Shown: positions 8,737 through 18,462, numbered from the stretch's first letter. The stretch: 64,000 nucleotides of DNA from Nocardia spumae (GCF_020733635.1 NZ_JAJFZL010000001.1:2046001-2110000); one strand, 5' to 3'. A program made the numbers and translations. The notes: generated by a model from the letters alone, not told the origin.

Positions 8737-9876
8737 GTGAGTGCTGTTGTGACACAGGTGGATTCTGAGCAGGAGCGGATTTCGACGCGGCAGGCCATCC
8801 GGACGGCGCGCAGTGTCGTCGTCAAGATCGGCTCGTCGGCGCTGACCAGTCTCGAGGGCGGACTCGACAATGCCCGGCTGGACAAGCTCGCCGAGGCGAT
8901 CGAGGCGCGGATGCGGGCGGGCTCCGATGTCGTGGTGGTGTCCTCGGGGGCGATCGGCGCCGGGATTTCGCCGCTCGGGTTATCCGCTCGGCCAAGGGAT
9001 CTCGCTACCAAGCAGGCCGCGGCCAGTGTCGGTCAGCTGGCGCTGGCCCACGCCTGGGGCACCTCTTTCGCGCGCTTCGGTCGCGTCGTCGGGCAAGTTC
9101 TGCTGACCGCGGGCGACTTCGCCCGTCGTGAACACCACCGCAACGCGCAGCGGACCCTCGACCGCCTGCGGGCGCTGCACGCGGTCGCGGTGGTCAACGA
9201 GAACGACACCATCGCGACCGACGAGATCCGTTTCGGTGACAACGACCGGCTCGCCGCGTTGGTGGCGCATCTGGTCGGCGCGGACGCCCTGGTGCTGCTA
9301 TCGGATGTCGACGGCCTCTACGACGGTGACCCGCGCAAGGGCGGGGCGACGTTCATCCCCGAGGTACGCGGCAGCGCCGATCTGGACGGCGTGATCGCCG
9401 GCAGCGGTGGTGCGCTGGGCACCGGCGGGATGGCGTCGAAATTGTCGGCGGCGCGCCTGGCCGCCGATGCCGGTGTGCCGGTGCTGCTGGCCGCCGCCGC
9501 GGAGGCGGCGGACGCTCTCGCGGATGCCACGGTCGGTACCGCCTTCGCCGCGCGCTCCTCGCGGTTGTCCGCCCGCAAGTTCTGGGTACGGCATGCCGCC
9601 GACAGTCGCGGCGCCGTACATCTGGACGCCGGGGCCGTGAAGGCGGTCGCCGCCTCCCGCCGCTCGCTGCTGGCCGCCGGAATCACCGGGGTGAAGGGCC
9701 GTTTCCACGGTGGTGACGTGGTCGATCTGCTCGCTCCGGACGGCCGGGTGGTGGCCCGGGGCGTCGTCGAATACGACAGCACCGAACTGGAATCCATGAT
9801 CGGCCGTTCCACGTCGGAACTGCCGGACGGTATGCAGCGACCGGTCATCCACGCCGACGACCTGGTAAAGGTCTGA
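8737..9876 (+). CDS. proB: Glutamate 5-kinase
   Basis: First step of proline synthesis: phosphorylates glutamate to gamma-glutamyl phosphate with ATP in the cytosol. 379 aa. The amino-acid kinase domain (about 25-260) shows [39 protein letters not shown] and [13 protein letters not shown]; a PUA domain occupies about 290-370. GTG at 8737 is used; a second GTG at 8749 would remove four residues, and neither has a strong ribosome site. proA does not follow, and the conserved block ends here: the next genes are on the opposite strand and of accessory type. Confidence 0.96.
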   Translation: MSAVVTQVDSEQERISTRQAIRTARSVVVKIGSSALTSLEGGLDNARLDKLAEAIEARMRAGSDVVVVSSGAIGAGISPLGLSARPRDLATKQAAASVGQLALAHAWGTSFARFGRVVGQVLLTAGDFARREHHRNAQRTLDRLRALHAVAVVNENDTIATDEIRFGDNDRLAALVAHLVGADALVLLSDVDGLYDGDPRKGGATFIPEVRGSADLDGVIAGSGGALGTGGMASKLSAARLAADAGVPVLLAAAAEAADALADATVGTAFAARSSRLSARKFWVRHAADSRGAVHLDAGAVKAVAASRRSLLAAGITGVKGRFHGGDVVDLLAPDGRVVARGVVEYDSTELESMIGRSTSELPDGMQRPVIHADDLVKV

Positions 9877-9959
9877 GCGGACTCGCCTCGGCGCCGCGGG
9901 CCGCCGGTGTGGTTGTCCCGCAGTCTTGTTCGAGTCGACGCCGCTGAGTGATCCGCCGG

Positions 9960-10970
9960 TCAGCCCGGTGGCGACACACCCGGTTGATCGGGAGTCGTCG
10001 GGGTGTTGTGGTCCGGGATCGGGCCGGTGATGCCGGGCTGGCCGTCCTGGTCGGTGAGCGGCGGGGTCCCCGGGCTCGGTGGTTGCGACGGTGCCGCGGG
10101 CGCCGGGGTGGCGGGGGGCGCGGGAGCCGGTGCGGGACCGGGGGTTTGGCTCGGCGCCGGTGCGGGAGTGGTCGTCGGCGGTGGTGGTTCTGGCGTCGGC
10201 GCCGGCCCGGGGTTGTTCGGTGTGGGCGCCGGCGGTGTGGGTTGCGCGGTCGTCGGTGCCGGGGGCGTGGGGCTCGGGGCGGTGGACGTGGGTGGCTCGG
10301 GCGCGGTGGGTGGCGTATCCGCAGGTGCCGGCCCGGTCGGGGGTTCGGCCGACTGTGGCCGGTCGTTCGCCCTGGGGGCGGTCGGGCGTGGTCCAGGATC
10401 GACCGGATCGGGTGCGGCCGGAAGTCGGGGGACTCGGCTGCCAGCGGTGGAATAGGCGGGTTTGTAGATCATGTTCATCGTCAGGATGGCCTCCTGGCGC
10501 ATGACCTCCTCCGCGATCCGGGCGTCGAGGACGTGGGCCGCTTCCAGGGCGCGGGCGATGGCGCCGACCGGACCGCTGTCGCCGGGTGGTGGGACCGCGA
10601 GCTTGACCGCTTCGGCCGCTCCGGCGACGGCGCCCAGGCGCGCGCCGACCTCCGCGAAGACCGCGGCCAGTTCGTCGACCGACGCGGCGAAACTGCGCGC
10701 GCTCGCGGCCGCCGCCTCGGCGGCCGCGCCCTGCCAGCCCGCGGCATCGATGGTGCGTTCGGCGTGGGACCGGGTGACCGGCATCGAACTGGTGAGGGTG
10801 GCGGCCCCCTCCAGCCAGATCAGTGACGCCTGCAGGATCTCACCCGCGTCGATCTTCTCGGTGCCCGTGTGAATCTGCTCATGCGTCATGGACTCGAAAT
10901 GTTCCATCGCGCTCACATATTCGGGATCGGTATGGGAAGGGGCCGGGCCGTAACGGAATTCGGCGCTCAT
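9960..10970 (-). CDS. PPE-like type VII secretion substrate with Pro-rich tail
   Basis: 336-aa protein probably exported by an ESX (type VII) system as a partner of the small protein encoded just upstream. Residues 1-175 are largely helical and contain a WxG turn (Trp79-Gln-Gly81) in an Ala-rich helical hairpin, like WXG100/PPE proteins. Residues from about 180 to the end are dominated by Pro, Thr and Ala repeats (PAPA, PPTT), typical of a surface-exposed or wall-spanning tail. No Sec signal peptide is seen. ATG at 10970 overlaps the upstream stop by 4 bases (ATGA), so translation is coupled. Exact family is uncertain: it lacks a textbook PPE N-terminus. Confidence 0.65.
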   Translation of the reverse strand: MSAEFRYGPAPSHTDPEYVSAMEHFESMTHEQIHTGTEKIDAGEILQASLIWLEGAATLTSSMPVTRSHAERTIDAAGWQGAAAEAAAASARSFAASVDELAAVFAEVGARLGAVAGAAEAVKLAVPPPGDSGPVGAIARALEAAHVLDARIAEEVMRQEAILTMNMIYKPAYSTAGSRVPRLPAAPDPVDPGPRPTAPRANDRPQSAEPPTGPAPADTPPTAPEPPTSTAPSPTPPAPTTAQPTPPAPTPNNPGPAPTPEPPPPTTTPAPAPSQTPGPAPAPAPPATPAPAAPSQPPSPGTPPLTDQDGQPGITGPIPDHNTPTTPDQPGVSPPG

Positions 10971-11341
10971 CGCGAGATTCCCGCCGAGACCGCCCGCAGC
11001 GCGGCCGCGTGCGCGCTGTCGGCCTCCTCGTAGAGCCCGGCACTGGTGAGGAACGCTTCCTTCATGCGATAGGAGGCCGCGATGTAGTGGTCGAGCAGTG
11101 CGGCCGCGTCGCGGGCCTTGCGCCCGAATCCGGCCTGCAACTGTTCGGCCGAGAAGAATCCGCCGAAGCCGTCGAGCTGGGAGACCGAATCCAGGCGCTG
11201 CTGCAGTTCGCGCAGCCGGTCGGCCTGTTGCTGATAGATCTCGGCACAGCTGCGGGCGGCGGCCGGATCGAAGGTGACGGTTCCGCCGCGCGCCGCCTGC
11301 AGGAACCCGGCGATATCGGCCTGGCTGGTCTCGATCGTCAT
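10967..11341 (-). CDS. PE/ESX-like small protein with YxxxD secretion signal
   Basis: 124-aa, Ala-rich helical protein. Near the C-terminus YEEAD (Tyr104, Asp108) fits the YxxxD/E export signal of type VII substrates, placed after two long helices separated by DGFGGFF. ATG at 11341 is preferred because AGGGG precedes it by about 7 bases; a GTG six bases upstream is possible. It sits between the EspG-like gene and the PPE-like gene and overlaps the latter by 4 bases, as PE/PPE pairs do. Homology to a named family was not recognised; the secretion role rests on the motif and the neighbours. Confidence 0.6.
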   Translation of the reverse strand: MTIETSQADIAGFLQAARGGTVTFDPAAARSCAEIYQQQADRLRELQQRLDSVSQLDGFGGFFSAEQLQAGFGRKARDAAALLDHYIAASYRMKEAFLTSAGLYEEADSAHAAALRAVSAGISR

Positions 11342-11438
11342 GCGCACCCCTGAGATCGGTCGGTACGAACCAGCCTAATGGGTCGGTGCCGTCCAGGCGC
11401 CGCCGGAGCACGGCCCGCGGTGCCGCCGGTGGCGCGGC

Positions 11439-12155
11439 TCAGCGGGGAATGCGTTTCTGCAGATGCGTTCCGATCTGCAGCCGATCGGCGGGTACGATGT
11501 GGACCTCGTCGCCCGCCTTGAGTAGATAGCGCCCGTCCTCGGCGACATCGATCCACGTGTAATACAGCGGCGCGGGCGGCGTGGCCCGATCCAGTCCGGC
11601 CTCGATCCGGATATGTCCCTCGGCGGTGTGCGGCTTGAGCAGCAGGCGGCGGATCCGGGGTGCGGGCTGGGGTGCCGGACGGGAGCGATCCTCGTCACGG
11701 ACCGCGTTCGAGGGCGCCGAACGGGCCGGCTCGCCGCCCGCGGGGCAGTCGGGCAGCAGTGCGGCGATCCGGGCGCCCAGTTTGGCGGTGTGGCCGATGG
11801 ACACTCGGATGGGCCCGCCGAAGCCCGGCGTACGGCCGGGTTCCTGGACGGCGAGGACGGCGTGGTCGTAGATCGCGGCCCCGACCGCGCGAATCTCGCT
11901 GCCGGGCGTATGCGCACCGCCGATCGCGACGACCCTGGTGTGCGGTGCGGCGAGGATACGCAGACAGGCGGACAGATCGGGGTCCGCGCCGAGCGGCAAC
12001 CGAGTGTCGAGTTGCTTACGCAGGTTCGTCGCCTCGTCCTCGGTGCGGGGAGTTTCGAGGATACGCAGTGGGAACGGATGGCGATCGAGATCGGTTTCGC
12101 GCCAGATGTGCGCGAACTCGTCCGGTGTGAATGACCAACTCACGCCGATTTTCAC
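11439..12155 (-). CDS. EspG-like ESX secretion-associated chaperone
   Basis: 238 aa. Resembles EspG proteins, cytosolic chaperones that bind the helical tip of PPE proteins before type VII export. Seen: an N-terminal SFTPDEFAHIWRETDLDRHPFPL segment, alternating beta/alpha pattern, and a C-terminal RDGRYL-like EDGRYLLKAGDEVHIVPA beta hairpin common in this family. A less conserved, charged linker lies at about 140-175. It is the first gene of a three-gene minus-strand operon with the YxxxD protein (98 bp downstream) and the PPE-like protein. No EccB, EccC, EccD or mycosin gene is in the window, so the export machine must be encoded elsewhere. Confidence 0.7.
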   Translation of the reverse strand: MKIGVSWSFTPDEFAHIWRETDLDRHPFPLRILETPRTEDEATNLRKQLDTRLPLGADPDLSACLRILAAPHTRVVAIGGAHTPGSEIRAVGAAIYDHAVLAVQEPGRTPGFGGPIRVSIGHTAKLGARIAALLPDCPAGGEPARSAPSNAVRDEDRSRPAPQPAPRIRRLLLKPHTAEGHIRIEAGLDRATPPAPLYYTWIDVAEDGRYLLKAGDEVHIVPADRLQIGTHLQKRIPR

Positions 12156-12398
12156 CCTCCACCGATCGTCGCCGGACTCACCGTAGCGTAAACCGCGGAC
12201 CCGGCGACCGGCTAGCCGATCTTGTTCCGAATTCGGTTAACACCGGCGAGCGCGGCCGGTATATCGAGACAACGCCGGGGTGATCGCCTGCTCACCTCGG
12301 CATTTCGAATGCCTGACGCACAGTAATTCGAAACGATTACATTTCAGATCAACCGTAACGAACTCTGCGATGCGACCGCGGGCGGGCGCGCGGTCACG
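12156..12398. promoter_or_regulatory. Divergent promoter region, EspG operon / AfsA-FAAL cluster
   Basis: 243 bases between divergent operons, containing a locally AT-rich stretch (12300-12360). Visible symmetrical sites: CCGAATTCGG (12227-12236), a short ACCGGC/GCCGGT stem around 12243-12261, and two TTCGAA palindromes at 12304-12309 and 12327-12332, 23 bases apart. These could be operators for the biosynthetic cluster, but no regulator gene is adjacent. Confidence 0.4.
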
Positions 12399-15107
12399 AT
12401 GACAGGAGAGCTGGTGCACGGATCCGACACGGGTCTTGCCGAATCGGCCGCGACCGCGGCCACCGGCGGCGGGAAGGCGGCCGGATTGCGCCGGTTGCGC
12501 GACGCGGAGTTGCCGGTGCCGGACTGGCTGGTCGTCGAGCCGGATCTGTTCGACGAGATGGCGCCCGAGATAGTCTCGGCGGCAGCAGAATTCGTACGCA
12601 GCACCGATCTCGACGAGGCGTTGGCGCGCGGCGCGACACTGCGGGCGAGCATCATGACCGCCGCCCCGCCGGCCGCGCTGGTCGAGGCGATGGACGAGAT
12701 CTGGCAGCGCCTGGATCGGGACCCGGTGGCGGTGCGCTCGTCGGCCGCGGTGGAGGACGGTGCGGCGTATTCGTTTGCCGGGCAGTTCGATTCGTTTCTG
12801 AACGTGGCGGGGGCGGAGGCGATCGCGTCCGCGGTCACGGCCTGCTGGGCCTCGGCCTCGGCGCCGCGGGTGATCAACTACTGCTTCGCGCACGGGCTGG
12901 CGCTGCCGGCGATCCCGGCGGTGGTCGTCCAGCGTCTGGTGGCGGCCGAGAGCAGCGGTGTGTTGTTCACCTGCGATCCCGGCACCGGGGCGACGGACCG
13001 GATGGTGCTCAGCGCGGTCTACGGCCTGGGTGAGGGGCTGGTGTCGGGTGCGGTGGACGCCGATACCTATGTGGTGGACAAGATTTCGGGCTCGGTGGTC
13101 GAATCGGTCCTGGGGGAGAAGTCGACCCGCTACCGTGCCGAGGGTGAACAGGGTTGCACCGCTGTGGAAGTCGATGCCGAGCTGCGTGCGCGCACGGCCC
13201 TGGACGCCGACCGGGTGGGCCGGGTGATCGAGCTCGGCCGCCGGGTCGAGGCGGCGGCACGAGGACCGCAGGACATCGAGTGGGCCTTCGACGAACAGGG
13301 TCGGCTGTGGGTGCTGCAAGCGCGCCCGGTCACCACCGCGGTCGGAGCCCAGCTGCGCGGCGCCGGGGAAGCGGTGCCCGAGGGTGAGCAGCGAATCTGG
13401 GACAACTCCAACATCATCGAGAGTTTCAACGGCCTCACCTCACCGCTGACCTTCACCACCGCGGCCGACATCTACGGCCGCGTCTACCGCGGTTACGCGG
13501 AGTCGCTGGGGGTCGCGCCGGAGCAGGTGCGCCAGACCGACAGCTGGACTCCGGTATTGCTCGGATACTTTCACGGCCGCGTCTACTACAACCTGCTGCA
13601 CTGGTATCGGATGGTCGGTATCGCGCCCGGCTATCCGCTCAATCGGCGGGTCCTCGAAGCCGCGCTGGGGGTGGCCGAACCGCTGCCCGGCGAGATCGCG
13701 AAGACCCTGCGCCCGTTCGAATTCGGCAATCCGCTGAGCCGGGCGATCGCCCGGGCGCGCACCACCGCGATCTACCTCCGGCGAATCCGTGACATCGACT
13801 CGATGATGCGGCGGTTCCTCGACGAGTTCTACCGGGTCTACGACGAATTCGAAGCCCACGACGACAGTGCCGACACCGGGCCGCGGGCCTATGCCCGCTA
13901 TCGCGAGCTCGACCGGGAACTGGTGCATCGCTGGGGGCCGATGATGGTCCTGGACGCGATGCTGCTGACCCTGACCGGATCGCTGTACGTGCTGACCCGG
14001 ATCCTGCTGCCGAAGGCTCCCGAGTGGTTCCTGTACGCGGTCGCGGGCCCGGGCGCCGATGTCGAATCCGCCGAACCGGCGCGGGCGATGTCGGAGCTCG
14101 CGGCGGCGGTCCGCGCGGACGCCGAACTGCGCGCGCTGCTGGAAACCACTGCGCCGGAGGGGATCTACGACGCGCTCGTGGATACCGGCCGCGACGATTT
14201 CCGGGCTCGGGTCGACGACTACATCGACCGATACGGATACCGTAGTCTCGACGAGCTGAAGCTGGAGACCCCGGATCTGCGCGAGGATCCCTCGGGATTG
14301 TTCGTCATGCTGCTGGCCGCGCTGCCACAGGAGCAGAACCGCGCCGCCGACGACGCGCAACAGTATCTCGACGCGCACCTGCGTGGTTGGCGGCGTGGGA
14401 TCTACGAACGGTTGCGGCGCAAGGTTTCCCGTTGCGCGGCCCATCGCGAGAGCCTGCGATTCTGTCGCACCCGGGCATTCGGCATGGTGAAGCGGACCAT
14501 CCGGATCATGGGACGAGATCTGGTGCGGCGCGACATCATCGACGAGTTCTCCGATGTGTTCCACCTGACGTTGCCGCAACTGCGCGGCTGCTACGAAGGG
14601 GGCGAGACCGGCGGGCTGCGGGCAGTGGTCGCCGCCCGCAAACAGCAGCGTGCGGTCGACGCCCGACTGGTCGCGCCCGCCCGATTCGTCACCCGGGGCG
14701 ACGGATTCGGTCCCGCGGAACTGGCCGCCGGCGGGTGGGTGCCGATCACCGACACTCCGGCCGCCACCGCGGGAGCGGTCTTCACCGGCACTCCGTCCGG
14801 CGGTGGCATCGGCACCGGACCCGCGGTCGTGGTCGACGAGCCGCGCGATGTCTCCGGTGGCGTACTGGTCACCTATCGCACCGACCCGGGCTGGGTGGCG
14901 GTGCTCCCGTCCGCGACGGCACTGGTCGTCGAACGCGGCAGTCCGCTGACCCATGTGGCCATCGTCGCGCGCGAGCTGGGCGTCCCGACGGTGGTACAGA
15001 TCCCGGGCGTGACCAGGACCGTCCGTACCGGTATGCCGCTGCGCGTGGACGGCGGTGCCGGAACTGTCACCGTGCTCGACGAAGGGGAGGATCACGATGT
15101 CCGATGA
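12399..15107 (+). CDS. PEP-synthase/rifampicin-phosphotransferase-like enzyme
   Basis: 902 aa. N-terminal PEP/pyruvate-type ATP-grasp domain (about 15-315; GGGKAAGLRRLRD, DPVAVRSSAAVEDG, SGVLFTCDP, QDIEWAFDEQGRLWVLQARP), a helical central region, and a C-terminal swivelling phosphohistidine domain with SPLTHVAIVARELG (His about 852). The C-terminal PEP-binding barrel of true PEP synthase is absent, so the layout resembles rifampicin phosphotransferase: ATP to AMP, with beta-phosphate passed through His to a small acceptor. The acceptor is unknown; as first gene of a seven-gene coupled operon with acyl-activation and AfsA genes, it may phosphorylate an intermediate of that pathway or activate a sugar/glycerol-type unit. 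Start ATG 12399 has GACAGGAGA nearby, so GTG at 12414, preceded by AGGAGA, is an alternative. Confidence 0.8.
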   Translation: MTGELVHGSDTGLAESAATAATGGGKAAGLRRLRDAELPVPDWLVVEPDLFDEMAPEIVSAAAEFVRSTDLDEALARGATLRASIMTAAPPAALVEAMDEIWQRLDRDPVAVRSSAAVEDGAAYSFAGQFDSFLNVAGAEAIASAVTACWASASAPRVINYCFAHGLALPAIPAVVVQRLVAAESSGVLFTCDPGTGATDRMVLSAVYGLGEGLVSGAVDADTYVVDKISGSVVESVLGEKSTRYRAEGEQGCTAVEVDAELRARTALDADRVGRVIELGRRVEAAARGPQDIEWAFDEQGRLWVLQARPVTTAVGAQLRGAGEAVPEGEQRIWDNSNIIESFNGLTSPLTFTTAADIYGRVYRGYAESLGVAPEQVRQTDSWTPVLLGYFHGRVYYNLLHWYRMVGIAPGYPLNRRVLEAALGVAEPLPGEIAKTLRPFEFGNPLSRAIARARTTAIYLRRIRDIDSMMRRFLDEFYRVYDEFEAHDDSADTGPRAYARYRELDRELVHRWGPMMVLDAMLLTLTGSLYVLTRILLPKAPEWFLYAVAGPGADVESAEPARAMSELAAAVRADAELRALLETTAPEGIYDALVDTGRDDFRARVDDYIDRYGYRSLDELKLETPDLREDPSGLFVMLLAALPQEQNRAADDAQQYLDAHLRGWRRGIYERLRRKVSRCAAHRESLRFCRTRAFGMVKRTIRIMGRDLVRRDIIDEFSDVFHLTLPQLRGCYEGGETGGLRAVVAARKQQRAVDARLVAPARFVTRGDGFGPAELAAGGWVPITDTPAATAGAVFTGTPSGGGIGTGPAVVVDEPRDVSGGVLVTYRTDPGWVAVLPSATALVVERGSPLTHVAIVARELGVPTVVQIPGVTRTVRTGMPLRVDGGAGTVTVLDEGEDHDVR

Positions 15108-18100
15108 AACGCGGGTAGTCGACGACGATCAGGAGTTGGTGCGCGGCTGGCTCGCGCACCCCGCCACCGGCACCGGTGTGCACCTCGCCGACGAGGAGGA
15201 CGGCTGGCAGTTCCGCAGTTACGCGGAATTGGCCGATCTGACCTGGTCGGTGGCGGCCGTACTCCGTGAACGCGGGCTCGGCGGCGATACCGGCGACGCG
15301 GGCGCCTGTGTCGTCATGCCCACCGGATTCCCCTGTGTGGCCGCCTTCTACGCGGTGTGGGCGTGTGGCGGTGTGTTCACCCCGATCGCGCCGCCGATGT
15401 TCGGCGATATGGCGCAATACATTTCGCATGTCGCCGCGATTCTGCAGCAGGCGGCACCGCGGGTGGTCGTCACCTCCGTCGAACTGGAATCCCTGGTGCG
15501 CCAGGCGATGACCGAGGCCGGCCGCGCCGATGAGCCGGTGGTGGTCACCGAGTCCGGAAGGCCGGGCGCGCGGATGCTCGCGCCCGCGGCGGAGACCGCG
15601 CTGCTGCAGTTCACCTCCGGATCGACCGGAACGCCGCGCGGGGTCCGCGTCTCCTGGCACAACCTGGCCAACAACATCCGGATGATCGGTCGCCTGATCG
15701 ATTGGCGACCCGGTGAGGCGATGGTGTCCTGGCTGCCGCTCTACCACGATATGGGCCTGGTGGGGGCCTTCCTCACCACGGTCGCCAATCAGGGCGATCT
15801 GTATCTGATGCGGCCCGATCAGTTCGTGCGTGATCCGGCGCGCTGGCTGCGTGCGATGACGCATGCCCAGCATTCGCCCTCACCGTCGTTCGCCCTCGGC
15901 TATGTCGCGCATCGGGTCGCACCGCACGAGATCGCGGATCTGGATCTGTCGGGCTGGCGCACCCTCGCCGTGGGATCCGAGCCCGTGGAGGTGGCCGATC
16001 TGCGTGCCTTCGCCGAACTGGCCGGCGCACAGGGCTTTTCGGCACGGGCCTACACCCTGGCATACGGCCTCGCCGAGGCCACCCTGATGGTCACCTCCTC
16101 GGCCCGCGATCGGCCGCTGACCGCGCTGCGCCTGGACACCGCGGCACTGCGACCGGGTATGCCGGTGCGGGTGATCGCCGAAGCCGCACTCGCCGACGGG
16201 CAGTGGGTGAACGGGCCGGGCTGGATCACCGGTCTCGGATACTCCACCCCCGAGTCCACCGTCCGCGTGGTCGACGAGCACGGGCGGGAACTGCCCGACG
16301 GGGTGCTCGGCGAGATGGTGGTGATCGGCGATTCGGTCGCCCAGGGCTATACCGACGGCACCGAGGGCTCCACGCGCATCGTCGACGGGCGGCTGTACTC
16401 CGGCGACGCCGGATTCCGTTATCGCGACGAGGTGTTCGTCCTGGGCCGGATGGGCACCAGCCTGAAGGTCCGGGGCCGCTCGGTGTTCATGGAGGACATC
16501 GAATCCAAAGTGGCCCGCGAAACCGGCATCACGAAGGGTAAATTGGCCGCGGTCGCGCTGTCGGGCACCGCGTCGCCGGGCATCGTGCTGTTCGCCGAAA
16601 CCACCCCCGGGGACTGGATCGCCCGAGCGCGCACCGTTGTTCGCGGCGAACTCGGGCCGGCGGGCACGATCGGCGTGGTCACCGGGCCGCGCGGTTTCAT
16701 TCGCCGCACCTCGAGCGGGAAGCCGCGGCGCCGGCACATGTGGGCTCTGTACACCGAGGGCCGGCTCGACGGCGCCACCGAACATCCCGCCACCGACACG
16801 ACGACGCCGAGTCCGGCGGCGGCGCCCGCGCTGCCGCTCGACCGGGTCGAGCACCTGCTGGAGTCCGCACTGGAAACGGTGTCGGTGCCCCCGAATTCCG
16901 CCGCCTTGTTCGAGGGGTCGCTGGCGGAGGGATTCGGCAACGAGGGTTCCGATATCGATTTCCTGATCGTGGCGCCGGGCGCCGAGGACATGCCGACGCT
17001 GCCGACGGTCGTCTTCGCCGACGGTCGCCGCATCGAGGTGCGCACTCGGTCGGAGGCGCAGTTGCGGGCCCAGCTGGAGCGGGTGGCGGGCGCGCAACGT
17101 GTCGGTGAGCTCGACGAGGATGTGCTCAACCGCTGTCAGCGCTTCGCCAACGCGACGGTGGTGCGAGCCGGATCCGGAGTGGATCTGGACGGGTTGCGAG
17201 CCGTGCTGCCGGTCGCGGATCTCGCGGCGATCGTGGCGCGCTGGTGGGCCGAGCGCAGCCGGCACGCCCTGTGGTTCGCGGTCGCGCTGCACGCGATGGG
17301 GGCGACGGAGGAGTCGGGCGGATGGGCTCGCGACGGCCTGCTGCAAGCGGTGAAGTCCTGGGCCGCCACTCGAGGCGAGACGTACCTGGAGACGAAATGG
17401 ACACCGTCACAGCTGGATCGGATCGGGACCGGTGACGACGCCGCGGCGCTCATCGCCGCCTATCGGTCGGTGTCGACGGCCACCGAGCTGGGCGAGGTCA
17501 TCGCGCTCGCCGGGCGATTCGGTGTCGTCGGGGTGGCCGACGATCCGGACCGGGTGCTGCTGACACGCAGGGATGCGGTGACGACCTGGCCGGTCGGTGC
17601 ACGGCTGCACGTCGTCCGCGACGATCGGGACGTCTTCGCGCTGTCCGACCGTGCTGCCGCGGCCTGGCGGACGGTGGTGGCACGCAAGTCGGTGGCCGAT
17701 ATCCTCGGCCGGGCCGAGATCGGCGCCGAACTCGCCGAATTCGTCCGGCTCGGATTCGTCGGATTGGCGCTGCGCGGTGGTGAATCGCTCGAACCGGCGC
17801 TGGCGATGTGCAAACCGCTGCGGCCCTATACGCCGACGCCGTCCGCGCGGGTTCCCGCGCTCGGCCTGGCGGGCGGTGGCGCCGACCGGGCCATCGCGAC
17901 CCTGTCACCGCTGCCGGCACAGCGATTCATCGCGTGTGCCATGGAGGTGGTCTGGTCGAATGTGGTGCTGGAGAACGCGCGTGAGGATTTGATGGGTGCG
18001 GTGAAGGCCCGTCAGGGGGACGTCGCCGATATCGCGGCGCACCGGACGATCGCCATGTGTGTGCGGATGGCGTTGTCCACCTATGGTATTCACCCACTGC

Positions 18101-18462
18101 CCGCCGATGTGGCGCCGGTGCGCACCGTGGCGGCGCTGCTCCCCGAGGCCGAGGCGCTGTGCGAGCTGATCGGCCGGGCGGCCGAGCTGCGATTCTCCGA
18201 TGTCCTGAAGGCGGGTGAGGGTGGCCCGCAGGCGTTGGCCGTGCTCGACGAATTGGTGGGCGCGGTGCGTGAAATCGCCGGTGGCACACAGTTCCCCGCA
18301 TCCTTCGACTCGCGGGAGCAGTGGCGGCGCACACTCGATATCAGCTACGACTGGCTGCGTCCGGCCGTGTACCTCGACACCGAACTGCCCCTCGACGAGG
18401 CCAGAGATCTGCTCGGTTCGGGCGGGCATCAACCCCATCAGCGCGACGGAGGACACCGATGA
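15097..18462 (+). CDS. Fatty-acyl-AMP ligase fused to a nucleotidyltransferase domain
   Basis: 1121 aa. Residues 1 to about 570 are an adenylate-forming enzyme: TSGSTGTPRG at 173-182, WLPLYHDMGLVG from 212 and SYGLAEA-like AYGLAEATLM are typical of FAAL enzymes, which activate fatty acids and load them onto carrier proteins. After a Pro/Thr/Ala linker (about 560-590) comes a polymerase-beta-like nucleotidyltransferase motif, Gly607-Ser608-x10-Asp619-Ile-Asp621. Further on (about 800-890) a stretch with DVFALSDRAAAAWRTVV resembles PqqD-type winged-helix carriers, but weakly. The last 230 residues are helical and unassigned. ATG 15097 has GGGGAGG six bases upstream and overlaps the preceding gene by 11 bases. 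The next gene is an acyl carrier protein, the likely acceptor of the acyl group. Confidence 0.85.
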   Translation: MSDETRVVDDDQELVRGWLAHPATGTGVHLADEEDGWQFRSYAELADLTWSVAAVLRERGLGGDTGDAGACVVMPTGFPCVAAFYAVWACGGVFTPIAPPMFGDMAQYISHVAAILQQAAPRVVVTSVELESLVRQAMTEAGRADEPVVVTESGRPGARMLAPAAETALLQFTSGSTGTPRGVRVSWHNLANNIRMIGRLIDWRPGEAMVSWLPLYHDMGLVGAFLTTVANQGDLYLMRPDQFVRDPARWLRAMTHAQHSPSPSFALGYVAHRVAPHEIADLDLSGWRTLAVGSEPVEVADLRAFAELAGAQGFSARAYTLAYGLAEATLMVTSSARDRPLTALRLDTAALRPGMPVRVIAEAALADGQWVNGPGWITGLGYSTPESTVRVVDEHGRELPDGVLGEMVVIGDSVAQGYTDGTEGSTRIVDGRLYSGDAGFRYRDEVFVLGRMGTSLKVRGRSVFMEDIESKVARETGITKGKLAAVALSGTASPGIVLFAETTPGDWIARARTVVRGELGPAGTIGVVTGPRGFIRRTSSGKPRRRHMWALYTEGRLDGATEHPATDTTTPSPAAAPALPLDRVEHLLESALETVSVPPNSAALFEGSLAEGFGNEGSDIDFLIVAPGAEDMPTLPTVVFADGRRIEVRTRSEAQLRAQLERVAGAQRVGELDEDVLNRCQRFANATVVRAGSGVDLDGLRAVLPVADLAAIVARWWAERSRHALWFAVALHAMGATEESGGWARDGLLQAVKSWAATRGETYLETKWTPSQLDRIGTGDDAAALIAAYRSVSTATELGEVIALAGRFGVVGVADDPDRVLLTRRDAVTTWPVGARLHVVRDDRDVFALSDRAAAAWRTVVARKSVADILGRAEIGAELAEFVRLGFVGLALRGGESLEPALAMCKPLRPYTPTPSARVPALGLAGGGADRAIATLSPLPAQRFIACAMEVVWSNVVLENAREDLMGAVKARQGDVADIAAHRTIAMCVRMALSTYGIHPLPADVAPVRTVAALLPEAEALCELIGRAAELRFSDVLKAGEGGPQALAVLDELVGAVREIAGGTQFPASFDSREQWRRTLDISYDWLRPAVYLDTELPLDEARDLLGSGGHQPHQRDGGHR

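Noticed and set aside
10003..10455. Plus-strand Gly/Val-rich frame opposite the PPE-like tail
   Set aside because: It is the reverse reading of the Pro-rich codons; PE_PGRS-like appearance is an artefact of strand.
13440..15095. A 551-residue minus-strand frame inside the PEP-synthase-like gene
   Set aside because: Antisense shadow, Asp/Gly/Gln/His-rich, no recognisable motif.
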